Assembly: GCA_016865035.1 (NCBI GenBank) | Contig: CP018227.1 | Location: 2,819,501 to 2,883,500 of the forward strand | Reading direction: 5' to 3' | DNA from: Kordiimonadales bacterium IMCC3096 | GTDB taxonomy: Bacteria; Pseudomonadota; Alphaproteobacteria; Minwuiales; Minwuiaceae | DNA length: 64,000 bases | Part shown: in pieces, positions 1 to 8,360 of the stretch | How positions within the stretch are numbered: the stretch's first letter is position 1 | How the letters are laid out: the number at the start of each line of letters is the position of its first letter | Notes under the pieces: model-generated | What the model was told of the DNA's origin: nothing | Seen by the model: only the letters and a program-made list of their open reading frames with translations | Database searches by the model: none | Made by a program: the position numbers and the translations under genes

Positions 1-831
1 TTCGGTTTCTTCGATATTCCGGGCATCCGCTTCGGAGCCATCGACAGCGACGCGATGAATGTCTTCCGCAGGCGGGAACATCTCGCCCATCCGGGCGGTG
101 ACTACTACTTCCTGCCCATACCGATGCGTGACACGGTGGCGCTGCGTCAGGCGGGGCGGGAGGCGGCGCTGGATCCCGGTGACCTGACGGTGATCGCCAC
201 CGCCGACACCTACCAGTATCAGCAGGAGACCCCGAACAGCCTGATCACCCTGCGGGTGGACGGGCCGGTGATGCGGGATCGCATTCCGATGATCGATGAC
301 CTGGTGGCGCAGCCCTGTAACGGCAAGGCGCCGCTGGTGCGTGTCTTCGTGGATTTTGCCCATTCGCTGATCCGCCAGCGTGACGAACTGGATGGCGAGT
401 CCGCTGCCGCGATGTCACCGCACCTGCTGGACCTGCTGGCCCTGGCGCTGACGGTCCCGGTGGATGCCCTGAAGAGCAACGAGAGTTCGGTGCGGCTGGC
501 GCACCTGCGCCGCATCATGCGCGCCATCGAGAACCGGCTGGATGACGAGGCGCTGGGGCCGGGCTCCCTGGCCATGGAGCTGGGCCTGTCGGAACGCTAT
601 ATCCAGAAGATGTTCGCCGAGCGTGGCGAGACCCTTTCAGGCGTCATTCGCGCCCGGCGCATTGCCACCGCGCAGCGCCGGTTGCTGGACCCAACCCGGC
701 GCGGCCTCTCCATCGCCTCCATTGCCTTCTCCGTGGGATTCTCGGATCCGGCACATTTCAGCCGCGCGTTCCGCAATGTCACCGGCCTGTCCCCCAGCGA
801 GTACCGGACAGAGCGACAGATGGAGAGCTGA
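1..831 (+). CDS. AraC-family transcriptional regulator, 5' end cut by window
   Basis: The reading frame is open from base 1, so the gene starts outside the window; the ATG at 55 is internal. The visible part holds most of an AraC_binding_2-like sensor domain (DYYFLPIP, then RIPMIDDL) and a complete C-terminal pair of helix-turn-helix motifs (LSERYIQKMFAERGETLS, then SIASIAFSVGFSDPAHFSR and GLSPSEYR). It aligns along its length with the AraC regulator at 61861-62838, and the residues before the ATG at 55 (FDIPGIRFG) match FDVGRIRVA there, confirming the upstream extension. It should bind promoter DNA in the cytoplasm in response to an unknown ligand. Its convergent neighbour is an acyl-CoA ligase, so control of a carboxylic-acid pathway is a reasonable inference. 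Confidence 0.9.
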   Translation, partial: FGFFDIPGIRFGAIDSDAMNVFRRREHLAHPGGDYYFLPIPMRDTVALRQAGREAALDPGDLTVIATADTYQYQQETPNSLITLRVDGPVMRDRIPMIDDLVAQPCNGKAPLVRVFVDFAHSLIRQRDELDGESAAAMSPHLLDLLALALTVPVDALKSNESSVRLAHLRRIMRAIENRLDDEALGPGSLAMELGLSERYIQKMFAERGETLSGVIRARRIATAQRRLLDPTRRGLSIASIAFSVGFSDPAHFSRAFRNVTGLSPSEYRTERQMES

Positions 832-855
832 GCGTCGGCGCTCCGGCGACCGCAG

Positions 856-2466
856 TCAGGCTCCGATCTTCTCCCGACGGACCTTGATGCCGGCTGCTTC
901 GCGGTCCCAGGTGTCGGCGGTGACGCCGTCCTCGCGCAGTTTCACCTTCTGGATCTTCTGCGTCGGCGTCTTGGGCAGGTCATCGACGATGCGGACATAG
1001 CGCGGCAGCATGAAGTGCGCCATGCGCGGCTCAAGGAAGCGGAACAGGGCCTCCGGATCGATTGTCTCGCCGGGGGAGGGCGCAACGACCACCATCACCT
1101 CGTCCTCGTTCAGTTCCGAAGGTACGGGAATGGCTGCGGCCTCGCGAATGGCGGGGAACTGCGTGACTTCCGATTCGACCTCGAAGGAGGAGATGTTCTC
1201 GCCCCGGCGGCGGATCGCATCCTTGATGCGGTCGACGAAGTAGAAATAGCCCTGTTCGTCATAGCGGAAGCCGTCTCCTGTATGGAACCAGCCGTTGCGC
1301 CAGGCCTTCGCCGTCGCTTCCGGGTTCTTGTAGTAGCCGTGGTTCATGGCCCAGGGGCGGTCCGTGCGCACGATCAGCTCGCCCACGACGCCTGGCGCGA
1401 CCTCGCAGTCATTCTCGTCAACCACGCGCACCTCGACACCTTCGCGTGGGGTGCCGCAGGTGCCGATCTTCGGCGGGTTGGCCTCCGATGTGATGGGGGA
1501 GGAAATCTCGGTCATGTTGAAGCCGGTGTACATGTCGATGCCGTACCGCTCTCCCAGTGCCAGAGAATCCTCGTTCCAGGGAATGGTCACGATGGACCGC
1601 ATCGGATGGTCCCTGTCGCGGTTGCTCGCCGGCAGCTTCAGCAGGAACGGGGTCATGGCGCCGACAAGACAGGTGCTGGTGACGCCATTGCGGCGCACCG
1701 ACTCCCAGAAGCCATCCGTGCGGAAACTGTCCTCCACCACGCAGGACCCGCCCTTCGCCAGCATCACGTAGAGAAAGATCGTGCCGCCGACATGGAACAG
1801 CGGCAGGTTCACCAGGACACGGTCGTCGCCGGACAGGAAGTCGTAGGCCTCGCAGGCCATGCTGTGGGCCTGGATATAGGATGACAGCACCGCCTTCGAC
1901 GGCCCGGTCGTGCCGGAGGTGAAGATGATGTACTGGGTGTCCCAGGGCGCGACCTCGATCACTTCCTCCAGCGGCTCGGCGCTTTCCAGCAGGCTGAACG
2001 GATGGTTCTCCAGGCCGGGCACGGTCGGCATCTCAGCCTCCGCCCCGGTGACGACCAGGTCGCTGAGAACACCGACATCCACATCGGCCAGTCGGGGCAT
2101 CAGCTGCGGATGCACCACCATCAGGCGGGCGTCGGACAGGCTCACCACATGCTCCAGCAGTCCGCCGCGATAGCTGGTGTTCACGGGCACATAGACCGCA
2201 CCCAGCATGTTGAGGCCGAACCATGTCAGCACCGCTTCCCGCCCATTGGGCTGCCAAGAGAGGACGTGGTCGCCCTGGCGGACACCGAGTGCCCGCAATC
2301 CGGCGGCGGCGCGCAGCACCCGCTGCAGCGCCTCGGCATAGCTCCAGGTCTCGCCATCCTCGAAGATCACGAAGGTCTCGTCCGGCTGGCTCTCGGCGCG
2401 GCGACGCAGCATGGCCGGTACCACACACTCATCGGCTGTCGGTATGCGCGGATCATGGATCGTCAT
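856..2466 (-). CDS. AMP-binding acyl-CoA synthetase (CaiC-like)
   Basis: This is an ANL-superfamily ligase that forms an acyl-AMP and then an acyl-CoA in the cytoplasm. Visible motifs are the P-loop IIFTSGTTGPSKAV, the adenylate motif around GFNMTEI, the GWFHTGDGFRYDEQG motif, the hinge region DRIKDAIRRRGENIS and a C-terminal catalytic lysine region PKTPTQKIQK. Length of 536 residues is normal. I chose the start at 2466 because GGGGGAGG lies nine bases upstream; the ATG at 2505 has no such site. The architecture resembles crotonobetaine/carnitine-CoA ligases, but the substrate cannot be read from the sequence. A TRAP transporter and a CaiB/BaiF transferase lie nearby. Confidence 0.93.
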   Translation of the reverse strand: MTIHDPRIPTADECVVPAMLRRRAESQPDETFVIFEDGETWSYAEALQRVLRAAAGLRALGVRQGDHVLSWQPNGREAVLTWFGLNMLGAVYVPVNTSYRGGLLEHVVSLSDARLMVVHPQLMPRLADVDVGVLSDLVVTGAEAEMPTVPGLENHPFSLLESAEPLEEVIEVAPWDTQYIIFTSGTTGPSKAVLSSYIQAHSMACEAYDFLSGDDRVLVNLPLFHVGGTIFLYVMLAKGGSCVVEDSFRTDGFWESVRRNGVTSTCLVGAMTPFLLKLPASNRDRDHPMRSIVTIPWNEDSLALGERYGIDMYTGFNMTEISSPITSEANPPKIGTCGTPREGVEVRVVDENDCEVAPGVVGELIVRTDRPWAMNHGYYKNPEATAKAWRNGWFHTGDGFRYDEQGYFYFVDRIKDAIRRRGENISSFEVESEVTQFPAIREAAAIPVPSELNEDEVMVVVAPSPGETIDPEALFRFLEPRMAHFMLPRYVRIVDDLPKTPTQKIQKVKLREDGVTADTWDREAAGIKVRREKIGA

Positions 2467-2554
2467 GGCGTCGGACCTCCCCCAAGGCTTGTTGCTCGGG
2501 GCCATAGTGGGCTATGGCCGGGGAGATGCAAAGCCGGGGTGGAGAGTGGCGGAT

Positions 2555-2908
2555 ATGTGGAAGGTTCATGGCCTGAAGAATTGCGACACCTGTCGCAAGG
2601 CGCGGAAGTGGCTGGATGCCGAGGGGATCAGGCACGATTTCATCGATGTTCGCGCCGACGGCCTGTCGCGGGATGATGTCATGCGATGGACCGCGGCGAT
2701 CGGAACAGGTCTGATCAATCGCCGCGGCACCACCTGGCGGGGGCTGTCGAAGGATGAGCAGGCCCAGGACGACGGGAAGGAGGGAACCGTCGATCTGATT
2801 CTGGCGCATCCGGCGCTGCTCCGGCGGCCGGTCTTCACACGCGGCCCCCACGTCCTGCAGGGCTTCGATGACAGCGTGCGGAGCGAACTGCTGTCATCGA
2901 AGGGATAG
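2555..2908 (+). CDS. ArsC/Spx/YffB-family thioredoxin-fold protein
   Basis: A 117-residue ArsC-family protein. The N-terminal LKNCDTCRKARKWLD carries a CxxC motif, typical of the YffB/Spx branch rather than of dedicated arsenate reductases. The centre keeps the usual INRRGTTWRGLS segment, and the end keeps the RRPVF block. The ATG at 2555 is preceded by GGAGAG eight bases away; the longer frame upstream overlaps the divergent ligase promoter and is not needed. Members are either glutathione-dependent reductases or RNA-polymerase-binding proteins; which applies here is open. It is alone between the ligase and the phage-like cassette. Confidence 0.88.
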   Translation: MWKVHGLKNCDTCRKARKWLDAEGIRHDFIDVRADGLSRDDVMRWTAAIGTGLINRRGTTWRGLSKDEQAQDDGKEGTVDLILAHPALLRRPVFTRGPHVLQGFDDSVRSELLSSKG

Positions 2909-2918
2909 CCGGCCTGGA

Positions 2919-3713
2919 TCAGTGTCCCCGGTCGACCAGCGTCTGCCAGGCGTTCCGTACCCAGTTCCGGGTCGCCTCATGGTCGGCATGGGTGCTGTTG
3001 CGATAGGCGTCGGAAGCCTGAACCCGCCGGATCGCGGCCTCATCGACGGGCGCTTCGGAACCTGCATCTGAACGGCGGTCCGGAACGCCATGCTCGCTCA
3101 GGCGGTCCCGCAGGGTCTTCAGCAACAGCACGCCGCGTGCGTCGGCGGCAAGTTCCTCCGCCGCGGCGAGCAGTTCGGGACTCTCCTCGAAATCCCGACC
3201 CATCAGGGCGCCGAACCACTGGCCGATGTCCTTCCGCACCTTTTCCGCGTCGCTGCCCAGCGCTTCGTCGAGCGCGTTCATCTGGGTCTCGCGATACCGG
3301 TCCGGATCGAAGCTCTGCGCTTCGTTGCGGAAGAATGCCTCTGCCAGTTCGTCGAAGGCTTCCTGGCTGAGTTCGTGACGGCGGGCCCATTCCATGGCGG
3401 ACTGCGCAAGAGGGTCTTCGGGATTGGCGCTGATCACCGACTGCAGGTCGTCCGGCAGACGGATCTCGTAGGTCTCCGGCGGTTTCCGGCGCTCTCCGAT
3501 TCTGGACCGCAGGTCACCGTGACTCTTCAGCAGCGATCCGAGCCGGATCGATTTCGTTTCCGGGTCCCAGAAGTTCTCCGGAATTTCGTGTGTCACACCA
3601 TCAAGCGTGTAGAGGTGCATGCCCTTGGCCGGGGTCCTGACCGGTGCCGGATTCTCGGCATCCATGTCGGGGGTATTCGTACCGGGTTTGTAGTCGATCA
3701 GGCTGTCGGTCAT
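2919..3713 (-). CDS. Phage scaffold/capsid-assembly-like protein
   Basis: A 264-residue acidic, charged, helix-rich protein with no signal peptide. Around residues 38-75 it has IPENFWDPETKSIRLGSLLK followed by a short coiled stretch and PPETYEI. This pattern (peptide telling of a target protein, then LLKS..DL, then P..YEI) is common in scaffold or capsid-assembly proteins of T7-like podoviruses. The rest is predicted helix with many Glu and Arg. Its start overlaps the stop of the Bbp19-like gene by four bases, so the two are translationally coupled. No capsid, portal, terminase or integrase is present, so this is an isolated phage-derived cassette. Family assignment is by pattern recognition and is moderate. 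Confidence 0.6.
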   Translation of the reverse strand: MTDSLIDYKPGTNTPDMDAENPAPVRTPAKGMHLYTLDGVTHEIPENFWDPETKSIRLGSLLKSHGDLRSRIGERRKPPETYEIRLPDDLQSVISANPEDPLAQSAMEWARRHELSQEAFDELAEAFFRNEAQSFDPDRYRETQMNALDEALGSDAEKVRKDIGQWFGALMGRDFEESPELLAAAEELAADARGVLLLKTLRDRLSEHGVPDRRSDAGSEAPVDEAAIRRVQASDAYRNSTHADHEATRNWVRNAWQTLVDRGH

Positions 3714-3910
3714 TTCCGTCCTCTTTCGATCAGGGTGATGATCTGGCTGATGATGAAGCGCTGCCCTTCGAGGTGTCGGAGGCGCGCATCGCTGATGTCG
3801 GGCCCGGTGGCGATATCCAGGGTCATGCGGCGCAGATGACTGATTGCGCGTTCGCCGTCTGTCCCGCGGAAGCAGCGGGCGAAACAGGAAGCCATCTCTG
3901 ACTCAGGCAT
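3710..3910 (-). CDS. Bbp19-like small phage protein
   Basis: A 66-residue protein with the sequence pattern FARCF, then HLRRMTLD, GPDISDARLRHLEGQR and a C-terminal helix ending LIERGR. This matches what I recall of the Bbp19-like phage family (named after Bordetella phage BPP-1), usually found among virion-structure genes; its function is unknown. The ATG at 3910 overlaps the end of the 32-residue ORF, and its stop overlaps the start of the scaffold-like gene, so all three genes form one coupled unit. Confidence 0.6.
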   Translation of the reverse strand: MPESEMASCFARCFRGTDGERAISHLRRMTLDIATGPDISDARLRHLEGQRFIISQIITLIERGRK

Positions 3911-4001
3911 GAGGCGTGTCCATCATGCGCGTGATGACGACCCCCAGCATGAAGCCGGTCATGAACGTGCAGAGAGGCAACCAGGCGGGGATGTCGGGCA
4001 T
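3903..4001 (-). CDS. 32-residue single-span membrane peptide in phage-like cassette
   Basis: A short frame reading MPDIPAWLPLCTFMTGFMLG and ending in MMDTPHA. It has a good ribosome site (AGGAAAGG just upstream of the ATG at 4001), one hydrophobic segment (about residues 8-23) that could span the membrane, and a stop overlapping the start of the Bbp19-like gene by eight bases. The overlap and ribosome site argue that it is real. Its role is unknown; a membrane peptide in a phage cassette could be a holin-like or spanin-like relic, but nothing shows that. Confidence 0.55.
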   Translation of the reverse strand: MPDIPAWLPLCTFMTGFMLGVVITRMMDTPHA

Positions 4002-4039
4002 GGCCTTTCCTTTCGGCAGGGTTGTGATGCATCCATGAG

Positions 4040-4053
4040 CGGTATAAATACCG
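4040..4053. promoter_or_regulatory. Perfect palindrome CGGTATAAATACCG, operator candidate
   Basis: A six-base perfect inverted repeat (CGGTAT / ATACCG) around a two-base AA centre, in the 225-base divergent region between the phage-like cassette (ATG at 4001, minus strand) and dctP (ATG at 4227). It lies 39-52 bases before the cassette's first ATG and about 175 bases before dctP, so it may control either. The symmetric TAT..ATA shape is typical of GntR-family operators, some of which regulate TRAP genes; that link is inference. Confidence 0.4.
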
Positions 4054-4226
4054 TATTCCTCCCGAATAACAAGCAGGAACAGGAGGAATGCGATTATTTC
4101 TTTTCTCGATACCCCATGGCGTGTTGCACATGGTGCCTTCGGTCGGTGCGGTCAGGCGCTAGATTGGATGACAGATAAATGACCACCGGCGTGAATGACC
4201 GGGGCTTGCTACCAGGGAGAGAACAG

Positions 4227-5231
4227 ATGTTGCGTGATGGACTGAAACGTATTGCCTTCGCGACCACCGCCTTGTGCATGATCGCAGGTGCTGCAGCCGC
4301 TGCCGACAAGACCGAGATGCGCTATGCCACGGCGGCGCCGGAAAACACCCCCTGGGGTACCTTCCTGAACGACACCATCAAGGATGTGGAAACAGCCGAG
4401 CCCAGCCTGGACATCGTGCCGTTCTTCTCCTCGCAGCTGGGTGACGAGCAGACGACATTGCGCCAGGTCGTCCGTGGTCGCATCGACATCTCCGGCCAGT
4501 CCGGCGTCGCGACATCCCTGATCGTGCCCGAATTCGCGCTGCTGGGCGCGCCCTACCTGTTCCGCGATACGGCGCAGGCCGACTGCGTCTTCGACAATCA
4601 TGTCCGTCCGATCTTCGAGGACCGGATGCAGAACTCCGGCCTTGTCACCCTTTCCTGGGTGGAGGTCGGCCACAGCTACATTTCCTCCAAGATGCCGCTG
4701 AAGGTCGCTGACGACATCAAGGGCGTGAAGATCCGCGTCCCGCCGTCGCGTTCCACATCGCTCTATTTTGACGAGCTTGGTGCCGCAGGCGTGCCGATGG
4801 GTGTCGTTGACATGGTGCCGGGACTGAAGACCGGACAGGTGGATGCCATCGCCACTTCAACGGTCTACGGCCTGGCGATCGGCCTGCCGAAGCTGGCACC
4901 GCACACCCTTGTGTTCCATGCCACGCATGACATCGGCACCGTGACGGTCTCCAAGCGGATCTGGGATGGTCTGACTGACGCGCAGAAGAAGGCCCTGGGG
5001 CTGGTCGATGCGCGGGTCAATGATCTGCGCAAGGCGATCCGTGGTACCGAGGAATTCCTGCTGGGCAAGACGGCAGAGGCCGGCGCGCCCGTGACCCGCC
5101 CGACGGGTGCCGATCTGGACAGCTGGAAGCCTGCTGCGGAGCGTGCCAGCAAGCGTCTGGTCGAGGAGATCGGTGGCGACGCCGCCGAGATCTGGGCCAG
5201 GATCCAGGAAGCCAAGGCAGCCTGCACCTGA
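4227..5231 (+). CDS. dctP: TRAP transporter substrate-binding protein
   Basis: Periplasmic binding protein of a tripartite ATP-independent transporter. The first ~27 residues form a Sec signal (hydrophobic run ending AGAAAAAD). The family's substrate-contact segment is present as GVKIRVPPS near residue 155, followed by GLKTGQVDAI. Length of 334 residues is normal. I chose ATG 4227, which has GGGAGA six bases upstream; the frame upstream of it would place residues before the signal peptide. DctQ and DctM follow, giving a complete DctPQM system driven by the sodium or proton gradient. The substrate is probably a carboxylate because acyl-CoA ligase and CoA-transferase genes flank it, but this is inference. 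Confidence 0.94.
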   Translation: MLRDGLKRIAFATTALCMIAGAAAAADKTEMRYATAAPENTPWGTFLNDTIKDVETAEPSLDIVPFFSSQLGDEQTTLRQVVRGRIDISGQSGVATSLIVPEFALLGAPYLFRDTAQADCVFDNHVRPIFEDRMQNSGLVTLSWVEVGHSYISSKMPLKVADDIKGVKIRVPPSRSTSLYFDELGAAGVPMGVVDMVPGLKTGQVDAIATSTVYGLAIGLPKLAPHTLVFHATHDIGTVTVSKRIWDGLTDAQKKALGLVDARVNDLRKAIRGTEEFLLGKTAEAGAPVTRPTGADLDSWKPAAERASKRLVEEIGGDAAEIWARIQEAKAACT

Positions 5232-5275
5232 TCCCGAGCTGATTGCTGCACTGATCACGTTCGGGGGGGCAGGGC

Positions 5276-5767
5276 ATGGCCGCATTCCTGCGGATTCTGC
5301 TGAAGGTTGAATCCTTCGTGGCTGCGGTTTCCTACGCTCTGGTGGCGATCCTGCTTCTCGGCGAGATCGTTGCGCGGGAAGTCTTTGCCGAAACCATCTG
5401 GGGCTCGCAGAAGATGGCGGTATTTGCCGCCATCTATGCGGGCTTCATGGGTCTCACCCTGGCCACGGCGGCCAACAGCCACCTGCGTCCGCAATTCGCG
5501 GACAACTGGTGGCCCGGTCACATGCACCGGGCGGTCGAGCGCTTCGGTGACGTGCTGTCCTGCCTGATCTTCTGGGGACTTGGGCTGGCCGCGATCAGCT
5601 ATGTCGGCGACAGCTACACGTTCGGGGACAGGGCGGCGGTCCTGTACAACCCGCTCTGGTGGATACAGGTCGTCATCCCCTATGCGCTGTTCTCGTCGGG
5701 GCTCCGTCACTTCGCCTTCGCCCTGCAACCGGCCCTGAAGCCGAAACCCCAGTTGCTGGAAGCCTGA
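5276..5767 (+). CDS. dctQ: TRAP transporter small permease
   Basis: A 163-residue membrane protein with about four hydrophobic segments. It carries the DctQ-type pattern of an early membrane helix (FVAAVSYALVAILLLGEIVAR) followed by TIWGSQKMAVFAAIYAGFMG with an invariant-style Trp and Glu/Arg near the start. It forms the inner-membrane permease with DctM. The ATG at 5276 follows a G-rich ribosome site. The gene lies 44 bases after dctP and its stop is one base before the start of dctM, so the three are cotranscribed. Confidence 0.92.
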   Translation: MAAFLRILLKVESFVAAVSYALVAILLLGEIVAREVFAETIWGSQKMAVFAAIYAGFMGLTLATAANSHLRPQFADNWWPGHMHRAVERFGDVLSCLIFWGLGLAAISYVGDSYTFGDRAAVLYNPLWWIQVVIPYALFSSGLRHFAFALQPALKPKPQLLEA

Positions 5768-5768
5768 C

Positions 5769-7028
5769 GTGAGTGCCCTGATCCTTGTCGCGATCGTCAT
5801 CGCGCTGCTGGCGTTGCGGCAGAGCGTGATCCTGATCCTGTTCGTCGCTGCCGCCTACATGCATTTCTTCTTCGGCGATGGCGATGTCACCTATCTGATC
5901 GATGATGTCTGGACGGCCATCAACCGCGATGTGCTGCTGGCGATCCCGATGTTCGTGCTGGCCGGCAACATCATGACCCGCGGCTCCATCGCGGAGCGGC
6001 TGATCAACATCATGCGGGCCCTGACCCAATGGCTGCCGGGCGGCCTCGCCGTGGCAACCATCCTGTCATGCGCCGTCTTCGCGGCCCTCTCGGGTTCTTC
6101 GCCCGTGACGCTTCTCGCCGTGGGTTCGATCCTCTATCCGGCGCTGCTCGAACAGGGCTATCCCAAGAAGTTTGCGCTCGGTGCCCTGGCCTCCGGCGGC
6201 ACGCTGGGTGTGGTGATTCCGCCCTCCATCCCGATGATCCTCTATGCCATCGTGACGGAGAAATCGGTCAGTGACCTGTTCATCGCGGGCATCATTCCGG
6301 GGATCCTGCTGACGGTCGTGCTGGGTACCTATGCCCTGATCTCGAACCGCAAGATGCAGGCGATACCGTTCAGCATGGTGCAACTGCTGGAGGCGCTGCG
6401 TCGTGGCGTCTTTGCCATGATGACGCCGATCATCCTGCTGGGCGGGATCTACTCCGGCTATTTCTCGGCCACGGAGGCGGCTGCGGTTGCGGTTGGCTAC
6501 GCCCTGTTCGTGGAGGTCTTCATCCATCGCGAGGTGCGGCTGATCGATTTCGGTCACATCGCCATCGATACCGCACGGTTGCTCGGCACCCTGTTCCCCA
6601 TCGTCGCCGTCGCGCTCTCGATCAATCTGTGGCTGACGGCGGAGCAGGTGCCGCAGGATCTGGCGCGCTGGATGACCGGCGTCGTGGATGACAAGCTGAC
6701 GTTCCTGATCCTGCTCAATCTCTTCCTGCTGGTGATCGGCTGCCTGATCGACATCGGGGCCGCGATCCTGATGCTGGCGCCGATCCTGCTGCCCATTGCG
6801 CAGGCCTATGGCATCCACCCGATCCACTTCGGCGTCATCATGGTGGTCAATCTGGAGATCGGTTACCTGACGCCCCCCATCGGCCTGAACCTGATCGTGG
6901 CAATGACGGCCTTCAAGGAGGACTTCCTGCTGATCTGCCGTTCGGTCCTGCCGTTCATCGGCCTGATGCTGATCGTGCTCGCCATTGTCGTCTGGGTGCC
7001 GGAAGTCTCGCTGATCCTGCTGGACTGA
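5769..7028 (+). CDS. dctM: TRAP transporter large permease
   Basis: A 419-residue, very hydrophobic DctM protein with roughly twelve membrane segments. Recognisable family blocks are the ALSGSSPVTLLAVGSILYPAL region, GTLGVVIPPSIPMILYAI, and the C-terminal LEIGYLTPPIGLNLIV. It is the ion-coupled channel subunit in the inner membrane. Translation starts at GTG 5769, one base after the dctQ stop. The frame ends 6 bases before a strong hairpin that probably ends the operon. Confidence 0.95.
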   Translation: MSALILVAIVIALLALRQSVILILFVAAAYMHFFFGDGDVTYLIDDVWTAINRDVLLAIPMFVLAGNIMTRGSIAERLINIMRALTQWLPGGLAVATILSCAVFAALSGSSPVTLLAVGSILYPALLEQGYPKKFALGALASGGTLGVVIPPSIPMILYAIVTEKSVSDLFIAGIIPGILLTVVLGTYALISNRKMQAIPFSMVQLLEALRRGVFAMMTPIILLGGIYSGYFSATEAAAVAVGYALFVEVFIHREVRLIDFGHIAIDTARLLGTLFPIVAVALSINLWLTAEQVPQDLARWMTGVVDDKLTFLILLNLFLLVIGCLIDIGAAILMLAPILLPIAQAYGIHPIHFGVIMVVNLEIGYLTPPIGLNLIVAMTAFKEDFLLICRSVLPFIGLMLIVLAIVVWVPEVSLILLD

Positions 7029-7034
7029 GGCTTC

Positions 7035-7061
7035 GGGTCCGGCCCAGCCCAGGCCGGATCC
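7035..7061. terminator. Hairpin between convergent dctM and CaiB gene
   Basis: A ten-base-pair stem (GGGTCCGGCC against GGCCGGATCC, one G-U pair) around the loop CAGCCCA, in the 46-base gap between two convergent genes. It has no T-run, so it may serve as a bidirectional RNA 3'-end hairpin rather than a classic intrinsic terminator. Confidence 0.5.
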
Positions 7062-7074
7062 TCCAGTCCGCAGG

Positions 7075-8271
7075 TCAGATGATCTTCCGGTCCTTCAGGT
7101 CGGCCAGGGCTTCGGCGTCGAGGCCCAGCATCTCGCCATAGACGGCATCATTGTCCGTGCCCGAGGCCCGACCGGGATGGCGGACGGAGCCGGGCCGGTT
7201 GCGGAACTTCGGCACCACGCCCTGCATGCGCACCTTGCCAAAGTCCGCGTCATCGACCGAGATCACGGCCTCCCGCGCCTGGAACTGCGGATCATTGACG
7301 ATCTGCTCGGCCGAGTAGATCGGCGCGAGCGTCCCGCCCTCGCGTTCGAAGGCCTCCAGGGCTTCCGCCAGGGTATGGGCGGCGAACCAGGCCGCGAACA
7401 TGTCGTCCAGCAGGGTCTGGTGCCTGAAACGCTCCGCATTTGTCGTGAACCGTTCGTCTTCCAGCAGATCGGGCCGGCCGATGGCCCGTGCGTTCCCCTT
7501 GAAGGTCGCCTGGGTGCTGCCCGACAGGCTGACGTACTGGCCGTCGCTGGTGGCATAGACATTGGCCGGTGCGGAATAGTGGCTGCGGTTGCCGGTGCGC
7601 TCCGGCGAGGTGCCGAGCTGGTCGTGCTGGATGATCTGGTTGTCGAGCAGCCGGTAGGTCGCCTCGGTGAGGGACAGGTCGATCTCCTCCCCTTCCGTCG
7701 CACCGCTGCGCGCGCGTCCCAGCAGCGCCGTCAACACCGAAACCGCACCGAACAGACCACCGATGGCGTCACCGATGGGATAGCCGTTGTGCATCGGGGA
7801 GCGATCCGAATCGCCGGTCATGTAGGTGAGTCCCGACATCGCCTCGAAGATGCGCGCGAAACCGGGCTTGTGGGAATAGGGCCCATCCTGCCCGAACGCG
7901 GTGGTGTGCAGGATCACCAGCCCCTTGTTGGCGCCCCAGAGGGTCTCCCGATCCAGGCCCCAGCGGTCGAGGGTGCCGGGGCGGAAGTTCTCGATCAGGA
8001 CATCGAACTCCGGCAGCATGCCCAGCAGCATGTCGCGCCCCTCCGGCGTCCGCAGGTCCAGGGTGATGAAGCGCTTGCCGCGGTTGGCAACCTTCCACCA
8101 GAGTCCCTTGCCGTCCTTGAACGGCGGAAAGCCGCGCAGGCCATCGCCCGCGCCGGGCAGTTCGACCTTCACGACATCCGCTCCATAGTCGGCAAGCAGT
8201 GTCGCCGTCAGCGGAGCGGCGACGATCGTCGCCAGGTCCAGTACTCTCAGGCCTTCCAGTGGTCCTGGCAT
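7075..8271 (-). CDS. CaiB/BaiF-family (class III) CoA-transferase
   Basis: A 398-residue transferase that moves CoA between carboxylic acids. It begins with the family hallmark GLRVLDLATIVAAPL and then DYGADVVKVE, with IENFRPGTLDRWGL and a catalytic-Asp region at NGYPIGDAIGG (the Asp position used in formyl-CoA transferase). Length is normal. It is separate from the neighbouring DnaJ gene and convergent with the TRAP operon. With the acyl-CoA ligase at 856-2466 it may process the acid brought in by DctPQM. The exact substrate is not readable. Confidence 0.93.
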   Translation of the reverse strand: MPGPLEGLRVLDLATIVAAPLTATLLADYGADVVKVELPGAGDGLRGFPPFKDGKGLWWKVANRGKRFITLDLRTPEGRDMLLGMLPEFDVLIENFRPGTLDRWGLDRETLWGANKGLVILHTTAFGQDGPYSHKPGFARIFEAMSGLTYMTGDSDRSPMHNGYPIGDAIGGLFGAVSVLTALLGRARSGATEGEEIDLSLTEATYRLLDNQIIQHDQLGTSPERTGNRSHYSAPANVYATSDGQYVSLSGSTQATFKGNARAIGRPDLLEDERFTTNAERFRHQTLLDDMFAAWFAAHTLAEALEAFEREGGTLAPIYSAEQIVNDPQFQAREAVISVDDADFGKVRMQGVVPKFRNRPGSVRHPGRASGTDNDAVYGEMLGLDAEALADLKDRKII

Positions 8272-8360
8272 CTCTATCTCCTCCCGCTCGGATATCGGTC
8301 ACCCCAATGCGGCTGCTGATACCACCTTGCTGCCGGACTGGGAACTGTGGCGCGCGCATA

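Noticed and set aside
4088-4162. 24-residue plus-strand ORF with AGGAGG directly before ATG
   Set aside because: The ribosome site is only one base from the ATG, too close for normal use, and the peptide has no pattern. A leader peptide cannot be excluded.
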